This document shows positions 59,599 through 64,000 of a DNA stretch of 64,000 nt, piece by piece (within the stretch, counting starts at the first letter, position 1; every line of letters begins with the position of its first letter). The position numbers were made by a program, and so were the translations under genes. Source of the DNA: Saprospiraceae bacterium (GTDB lineage Bacteria; Bacteroidota; Bacteroidia; Chitinophagales; Saprospiraceae). A model generated the notes under the pieces. That model was not told the origin of the DNA. It searched no databases and saw only the letters and a program-made list of their open reading frames with translations. The stretch covers positions 1 through 64,000 of the forward strand of contig CATQHI010000010.1 in NCBI GenBank assembly GCA_958295895.1. Direction: 5' to 3'.

Positions 59599-59615
59599 CC
59601 CCCCGCCCGGGGGGG
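59599..59615 (+). terminator. GC hairpin between lpxC-fabZ and lpxA
   Basis: CCCCCC (59599-59604), loop GCCC, GGGGGGG (59609-59615), directly after the stop codon. No U-run follows, so it may stabilise the 3' end or attenuate rather than terminate. Confidence 0.4.
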
Positions 59616-59647
59616 CCGCCCAATCTACTCACCATCCAACGCTATTC

Positions 59648-60448
59648 ATGTCCATTCATTCCCTGAGCGTCGTCCACCCGAATGCAAAACTTGGTGCCGG
59701 TGTCACCGTAGGACCCTTCACCACCATCGAGGAGGACGTTGTCATCGGGGAGGGCTGCGAGATCGGCCCCAATGTAACCATCTACTCCGGGGCCCGTCTG
59801 GGCCAAAACGTACGCATCTTCCCCGGAGCGGTGATCGCGGCCATTCCACAGGATCTGAAGTTTCGCGGAGAGTACTCTACGGCCGAGATCGGTGACCACA
59901 CCACCATCCGCGAGTACGTGACCATCAACCGGGGTACGGCCGCGGCCGGCACCACCCGGGTCGGTAACCACTGCCTGCTGATGGCCTACGCCCACGTGGC
60001 CCACGACTGCATTCTAGGCGACTACATCGTGATCGCCAATAATGTGAATTTGGCCGGACACGTCGTGCTGGAAGACTACGTCATCATCGAGGGACAGGTC
60101 GGCGTGCAGCAGTTCGTGCGCATCGGCCGGCACAGCTTCATCGCCGGCGGTAGTCTGGTGCGCAAGAGTGTACCCCCCTACATCCGCGCCGCCCGCGAGC
60201 CGCTTAGCTACATCGGGGTCAACCGCATCGGACTCCAGCGGCGGGGCTTCACCATTGCCCAGATCAACGCCATTCACGAGATCTACCGTATCCTCTTCGT
60301 CAAGGGGCTCAACATCACCAATGCCGTAACGGAAATCGAGGCTTCCGTACCGCTTTCGGACGAGCGCGACGAGGTCGTGAGCTTCATCGGGGCCACGGAG
60401 AAAACGGGGATCATCCGCAGCTTCCAGGCTTTGGACAATGGCAACTGA
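59648..60448 (+). CDS. lpxA: UDP-N-acetylglucosamine acyltransferase
   Basis: First lipid A enzyme, transferring a 3-hydroxyacyl chain to UDP-GlcNAc, 266 aa, left-handed beta-helix. Hexapeptide repeats (VTVGPFTTIEEDVVIGEGCE, IGPNVTIYSGARLG) and the catalytic His in LMAYAHVAHDC are visible; the C-terminal helical part contains LNITNAVTEIE. It is next to lpxC-fabZ, giving a compact lipid A block. Its last 11 bases overlap the next gene. Confidence 0.96.
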   Translation: MSIHSLSVVHPNAKLGAGVTVGPFTTIEEDVVIGEGCEIGPNVTIYSGARLGQNVRIFPGAVIAAIPQDLKFRGEYSTAEIGDHTTIREYVTINRGTAAAGTTRVGNHCLLMAYAHVAHDCILGDYIVIANNVNLAGHVVLEDYVIIEGQVGVQQFVRIGRHSFIAGGSLVRKSVPPYIRAAREPLSYIGVNRIGLQRRGFTIAQINAIHEIYRILFVKGLNITNAVTEIEASVPLSDERDEVVSFIGATEKTGIIRSFQALDNGN

Positions 60449-61064
60449 GCTGCTGCCGCTGACGATTTCGCTCGCTGGGGTATCGAAGCGATTTGGCCGG
60501 GAATGGGTACTCAGGGAGCTGACGCAGCAGTATCAGAGTGGCACGGTTTACGGCGTCGGGGGGCGCAACGGTTCCGGGAAGTCTACGCTGCTGCGTCTAC
60601 TGGCCGGACAGCTAAGTCCCAGTCGGGGCAGCATCAGCTATACCCTCGCCGATTGCCCCCTTGCCGTCGCCGGGGTGTACCGACTCGTGAGCTGGACGGG
60701 TCCCTATCTGGAAGTAGTCGAGGAGCTCACCATCGAGGAGATGCTCCGGTTCCATTTCGGGCTCAAACCACTGGCACCGGGGCTGACCATCGAGGGGGTG
60801 ATGGAGCGCATCGCACTCGGGTCGGTTCGCCGCCGCACCCTGCTGGACTGTTCCTCCGGCATGCGGCAGCGGGTATTACTGGCTACGGGCCTCTACGCTG
60901 CGACCCCCTTATTGCTGCTCGATGAGCCCACCGTCACGCTGGACCAAGCGGCCGCCAGCTGGTTCGCTACTGAGCTGGCGCATTATTCGGCCGGTCGCCT
61001 CGTGGTCATAGCAAGTAATGACGCGCGGGATCTCGCCCTGTGTAGCAGCGTGCAATCACTGTAA
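60438..61064 (+). CDS. ABC transporter ATP-binding protein, orphan
   Basis: A 208-aa ATPase domain. Walker A GGRNGSGKSTLLRLLAGQ, a CSSGMRQRVLLATGLYAAT region in place of the standard LSGGQ signature, and Walker B/D-loop LLLLDEPTVTLD. The switch His is replaced (VVIASNDARDLA). No permease is adjacent; it resembles the CcmA-like branch of small exporters. Translation start inside the lpxA 3' end (11-base overlap) ties its expression to lipid A synthesis. Confidence 0.82.
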   Translation: MATELLPLTISLAGVSKRFGREWVLRELTQQYQSGTVYGVGGRNGSGKSTLLRLLAGQLSPSRGSISYTLADCPLAVAGVYRLVSWTGPYLEVVEELTIEEMLRFHFGLKPLAPGLTIEGVMERIALGSVRRRTLLDCSSGMRQRVLLATGLYAATPLLLLDEPTVTLDQAAASWFATELAHYSAGRLVVIASNDARDLALCSSVQSL

Positions 61065-61108
61065 CGAAGATCACTACCCGCCAGATTTCGCATATTACAC
61101 CCGCGCCA

Positions 61109-62218
61109 ATGGCCCCCGTACGGATGTTCTTCAATTACGCGGAAAAAAATACGCCCTTTACCCTGAGTCCGGAGAGCCTAGACTGGCACCTGGCGAAGGG
61201 CTGGTACCGCATGGGGTCTACCATTTTTACGACTCACTTCCTCTTTTTTAAGAACCGGCCGTACTCCGCGGTGTGGATTCGTATCGACCTGCAGTCTTTC
61301 GCCTTTTCCAAGAGTCAGCGCCGTCTGCTCCGCAAAAATGCGCAGTTGTTCGAGGTAGCAGTAGCGCCCCGGGTGATCGATGAGGAGCACGAGGAGTTGT
61401 ACGACCGCTATGCCGCGGACTTTGATGGCCGGCTATCCCCCACCATCGCCGATAGCCTGGAGGATTACGATGGTGACGTAGTCTTCAATACCTACGAAGT
61501 CAGCGTGCGGGAGCGCATCAGCGGCCGGCTGGTAGCCTGTAGCTACTTCGATCTCGGCAACGACTCAGCGGCCAGCATCCTGGGCATCTTCGACCCTGCC
61601 CTGCGTACGTTTAGCCTGGGGTATTACACCATGCTACTGGAGATGCAGCACTGCCTGGACCGGGGTTTTAGGTACTACTACCCGGGCTATGTGGTTCCGG
61701 ACTACCACCGCTTCGACTACAAACTTCGCCTTGGTCCGGCGCAGTACTACGACGTGCGTACGGAGAGCTGGCGGGCCTACCGGAGTCTCGATCCACTACG
61801 TGAGGGACCCGTGGAAGCACAGGTGCACGCCCTTACCGGCTTGGTGGAGCAACTTGCGCGGAGGGGGCAGGCCAGTTCGCTAAAGATCTATCCCCTCTTC
61901 GAAGCGGGCCTGTACGATATCTGGAACGACGATTACTATCCTTACCCCTACCTCGTCCAACTCTCCGAATTAGCCGGGAAGAGCATTTTCGTAGTCGCTT
62001 ACGATCCTAAGGAGAGCAATTACTTCCTACTGGAGTGCCGACACATGGCGCAGACGCAGCTGCTCTTCAACGCGGAGTACCTGAAAACCTTTCATGCGGA
62101 TGGCTTCGTGACCGATTTACTAGCGGTACGCCGCCTTCTCCTTAGATCACCGCAGGTAAGCTACGTAGCCGACGTGTGTGCCGCCTTGCGGGGGGGGGGA
62201 AAGCAGCAACAGGCTTAG
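61109..62218 (+). CDS. Arginyl-/leucyl-tRNA-protein transferase-like protein
   Basis: A 369-aa protein with the ATE/Bpt C-terminal fold: DWHLAKGWYRMGSTIFTTHF near the N-terminus, SYFDLGNDSAASILGIFDPA, and GFRYYYPGYVVPDYHRFDYK, close to the conserved Gly-Tyr of Ate enzymes. The Cys-rich N-terminal motif of canonical ATE is absent. Known members add Arg or Leu to protein N-termini as degradation signals; here the C-terminal 120 residues (LKIYPLFEAGLYDIWNDDYY) are additional. The coding sequence ends in a nine-G run (62190-62198). Activity is an inference. Confidence 0.78.
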   Translation: MAPVRMFFNYAEKNTPFTLSPESLDWHLAKGWYRMGSTIFTTHFLFFKNRPYSAVWIRIDLQSFAFSKSQRRLLRKNAQLFEVAVAPRVIDEEHEELYDRYAADFDGRLSPTIADSLEDYDGDVVFNTYEVSVRERISGRLVACSYFDLGNDSAASILGIFDPALRTFSLGYYTMLLEMQHCLDRGFRYYYPGYVVPDYHRFDYKLRLGPAQYYDVRTESWRAYRSLDPLREGPVEAQVHALTGLVEQLARRGQASSLKIYPLFEAGLYDIWNDDYYPYPYLVQLSELAGKSIFVVAYDPKESNYFLLECRHMAQTQLLFNAEYLKTFHADGFVTDLLAVRRLLLRSPQVSYVADVCAALRGGGKQQQA

Positions 62219-62427
62219 ACCTTCGGCATTTCGGGAAGCTGGCATTCCTCATCGGGAGCCTTACCACAGACATCACACTTACCGCCAAGTTTCTTTTGCA
62301 GCATGGGATTGTTGCTGGAACAGGTGCCGCGAAACTCATTACCGGTAACAATGTGACGCAGGTTGATCAGCAGGAAGCTGATACCAAATACGGCGAAGAT
62401 GACGGCAAACAGCGTGACAAAACTCAT
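62215..62427 (-). CDS. NqrM-like (DUF539-type) membrane Cys protein
   Basis: A 70-aa protein with one transmembrane helix (VTLFAVIFAVFGISFLLI) and four cysteines: one in FRGTCSSNN, two in GGKCDVCGKA and one in DEECQLP. This layout recalls NqrM, which helps insert iron into the Na+-NQR complex, though no nqr genes are in the window. The stop overlaps the convergent Ate-like gene by four bases. A near -7 element (TATCTTCG) lies about 20 bases upstream of the ATG. Confidence 0.6.
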   Translation of the reverse strand: MSFVTLFAVIFAVFGISFLLINLRHIVTGNEFRGTCSSNNPMLQKKLGGKCDVCGKAPDEECQLPEMPKV

Positions 62428-62749
62428 GCGATGGCGGGTTGTGGATACGAAGATAGAACGACTGGGGCGGTGGCTGGGTTGTACCCACGAAAAGAGGGTT
62501 TGAACCTAAGTCCAAACCCTCCGGAAAAACACCTAAAACCCATATTCATGAGTTGAGAGACTCTGGGCAAATTCGTACACCGTCGCCTCTTACCGGCGGC
62601 TTCGTCGTTGTGACGGCACGAAAAGCAGAGAATCACTACAACTTTTAGCTTTTTGTCGATCCAAATATATGTAAGCACATACGTAGGGAAACACATTTTG
62701 TGTTTGGTGACGAACGATTTTTTTCCCCACTCGTCGTAACTGGCTGTTT
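62428..62749. other. Intergenic region of 322 bases
   Basis: Divergent promoter space between the NqrM-like and PdxH-family genes. It has a hairpin with 7-bp arms GGGTTTG (62496-62502) and CAAACCC (62513-62519), a short inverted repeat TATGTAAGCACATA and a T-rich stretch before the PdxH-family ATG. Lower in GC than its surroundings. A small RNA is possible but nothing proves it; no open frame is convincing. Confidence 0.5.
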
Positions 62750-63343
62750 ATGAACGGTAATATAGCGGCTTTAGACCTTTGGACGCAAGCCTGGGACCTA
62801 ATTTTAGCCGGGGCGGGTAACGGAGACCATCCCTTCGGACTCACCTACGTGGCTAGTGTCGGCGGTCAGGGCGTCCCGCGACAGCGTACCGTCGTGCTCC
62901 GCAGCGCCGACCGCGAGCGCGCCGAGCTGCGTACGTACACCGACCGTCGCTCCATCAAGGCCCGCGAGTTGAAGGCTAACAACTTAGTCAGCTATCTTTT
63001 CTGGGATCCCGATACGCGCATTCAGTTTTCCGGCCACGGCCCCACCCACTGGCTCCCGCGTACCGAAGCCCGCGAGGTATTTGACCAGTTGCCCAAGCAC
63101 GGCCGCAAGGCCTACGCGACACAGCAGCCCCCCTCTACCCCACTCGAGCGGGCCGACGATGGGCTCCCCCCCGACTGGGCGGAACTGGCGCAGCAGCAGA
63201 CTGACTACGCAGCGGCCAACTTCGGGGTGCTGGTCACGCGGATTCAGTACGCGGATGTGCTACGGCTAGACCGGGAGCATAACTTACGCCTGACAGCATC
63301 CCGCGGTGGTAACGAGTGGACCCTCCGCTGGATAGTTCCTTAG
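62750..63343 (+). CDS. Pyridoxamine-5'-phosphate oxidase family protein
   Basis: A 197-aa FMN-binding split-barrel protein. Residues RQRTVVLRSADRERAELRTY and SIKARELKANNLVSYLFWDP align with the PNPOx core, and LRLTASRGGNEWTLRWIVP is the C-terminus. True PdxH has a conserved C-terminal dimerisation block that is not obvious here, so it may be a PNPOx-like flavin oxidoreductase (Alr4036-type) rather than PdxH itself. The stop interlocks with the convergent reductase (TTAG). Confidence 0.8.
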   Translation: MNGNIAALDLWTQAWDLILAGAGNGDHPFGLTYVASVGGQGVPRQRTVVLRSADRERAELRTYTDRRSIKARELKANNLVSYLFWDPDTRIQFSGHGPTHWLPRTEAREVFDQLPKHGRKAYATQQPPSTPLERADDGLPPDWAELAQQQTDYAAANFGVLVTRIQYADVLRLDREHNLRLTASRGGNEWTLRWIVP

Positions 63344-64000
63344 TCTACTACGGAAGCGGCCCGGCAGAGTGCCTGCCAGTCCTGACCGCTCAGCGCCTCC
63401 ACCGGCGGCATCTTGCCGAGGGCCATGAGCTCATTGACCGCCGCGGCATCGGCGTCACGCTTCACGCCCAGGCAGGCCTGCACGTGCTCGTCCTTGACGT
63501 AAAAGACCAGGAAGGGGTCCTGACCCGGCGTACCGTCGTAGACAATGTCGTCAAAGTCAGTGCCGTGGCCTACGTAGCGGAAGTTCGTCCCCTGCTGGTT
63601 GGTCCAGAAGTAAGGCACCATGTGGTAAGGTGCTGACTCTCCCGACATATTACGCCCCGCAGTACGTCCTTGCTGACCGGCTACCTTCCAGTGCTCGATG
63701 CGCACCATGCCCTCGCGGTCGGGGTAGGTGGCGATATCGCCGGCGGCGTAGGCCTCCTGAGCGTGTAACCGCAGGTGACCGTCAACGGCCAGGCTACCAT
63801 CCTGCTGTAGCGCCACTCCCTGCACGTAGTCCGTAGTGGGCTTCACCCCGATACCGATAATGACCACCTCGGCTGGCAAACTAGTACCGTCTTCTAGCAG
63901 TACCCCGCTCACCCGCTCGTTTCCACTGATGGCCCGCACCTTGGCACCGAGTTTAAACGTCACCCCGGCCTCCTCGTGTAGTCGCTGAATGTATTTCCCT
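63340..64000 (-). CDS. FAD-dependent NAD(P)H oxidoreductase, C-terminal part
   Basis: C-terminal part of an AIF/rubredoxin-reductase-like flavoprotein; the N-terminus lies beyond the right edge. Visible are the second half of the NADH domain (GKYIQRLHEEAGVTFKLGAK), VVIIGIGVKPTTDY, and the FAD-binding VDGHLRLHAQEAYAAGDIAT with the GD motif. The terminal 85 residues (FWTNQQGTNFRYVGHGTDFD) match the reductase C domain. Often reduces ferredoxin or Rieske proteins of oxygenases. Confidence 0.85.
   Translation of the reverse strand, partial: GKYIQRLHEEAGVTFKLGAKVRAISGNERVSGVLLEDGTSLPAEVVIIGIGVKPTTDYVQGVALQQDGSLAVDGHLRLHAQEAYAAGDIATYPDREGMVRIEHWKVAGQQGRTAGRNMSGESAPYHMVPYFWTNQQGTNFRYVGHGTDFDDIVYDGTPGQDPFLVFYVKDEHVQACLGVKRDADAAAVNELMALGKMPPVEALSGQDWQALCRAASVVD

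Noticed and set aside
62496-62519. Hairpin GGGTTTG/CAAACCC in the 322-base gap, considered as an intrinsic terminator or riboswitch.
   Set aside because: No U-run follows on either strand, and no known riboswitch core is visible; kept only as a note on the intergenic region.

Overview
The window is an ordinary, densely coded stretch of chromosome from a GC-rich (about 60% by eye) member of the Bacteroidota, most likely a Saprospiria/Lewinella-like marine bacterium. Three things in the sequence support this. LpxC and FabZ are fused, a Bacteroidota trait. The promoters carry the Bacteroidota -7 element TAnnTTTG instead of a sigma70 -10 box. Shine-Dalgarno sequences are mostly absent. The genus is an inference. 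There is no prophage, insertion sequence, CRISPR array or rRNA. Coding density is very high, and several convergent genes overlap at their stop codons.

Layout. 1-6.5 kb: 5' part of lipA, a MacB/FtsX-type ABC permease, a cNMP/CBS/DUF294 signalling protein coupled to a DnaQ-like exonuclease, and a DEAD-box RNA helicase. 6.7-8.1 kb: a lipoprotein, then a tRNA-Leu gene split in its anticodon loop by a group I intron of about 340 nt (the most striking element here), then a small membrane protein. 8.2-17.6 kb: acyl-CoA carboxylase beta subunit, ribokinase with a sugar/nucleoside permease, hemE, a GDSL lipoprotein, aminotransferases, dapF, and rpsP with a long Ala/Glu tail. 17.7-31.3 kb: a membrane cytochrome c/leucine-rich-repeat protein paired with a Tat-exported beta-propeller, transaldolase, a GT39-like glycosyltransferase, a phosphodiesterase, CNNM/CBS and LysM proteins, a dicarboxylate symporter, LtrA, and accD.

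31.3-37.2 kb (minus strand): the least familiar segment. PPK2 polyphosphate kinase is followed almost without gaps by a frameshifted peptidoglycan-binding/cysteine-hydrolase-like gene, a 125-aa protein and a 605-aa protein with a second peptidoglycan-binding-like module; upstream lies a sodium/solute symporter. 37.4-51.8 kb: SMP-30 lactonase, UPF0158, a GNAT/FemAB-like protein, a zincless Fpg/Nei glycosylase, argS, an ATP/ADP-translocase-like protein with HEAT repeats, msrA-FKBP, a YggS-type PLP protein, PhyH dioxygenase, rlmF, a zinc metallopeptidase and xseA. 51.8-64 kb: ribH, a Ser/Thr dehydratase, an esterase and a TPR/PD40/SPOR envelope protein on the minus strand; then DUF2452, gatC, a LolD/MacB-type ATPase, lpxC-fabZ, lpxA, an orphan ABC ATPase, an Ate/Bpt-like aminoacyl transferase, an NqrM-like Cys protein, a PdxH-family oxidase and part of a FAD-dependent reductase.

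Metabolic themes are envelope building (lpxC-fabZ, lpxA, dapF, LysM and SPOR proteins), fatty and branched-chain acid carboxylation (accD, acyl-CoA carboxylase), cofactors (lipA, hemE, ribH, PdxH family) and translation (argS, gatC, rpsP, tRNA-Leu, rlmF). A 12-base motif, CGCNGGTGCAAG, occurs six times, mainly in codons for Ala/Pro-rich linkers. All functional names come from motif recognition by eye; no database search was possible.
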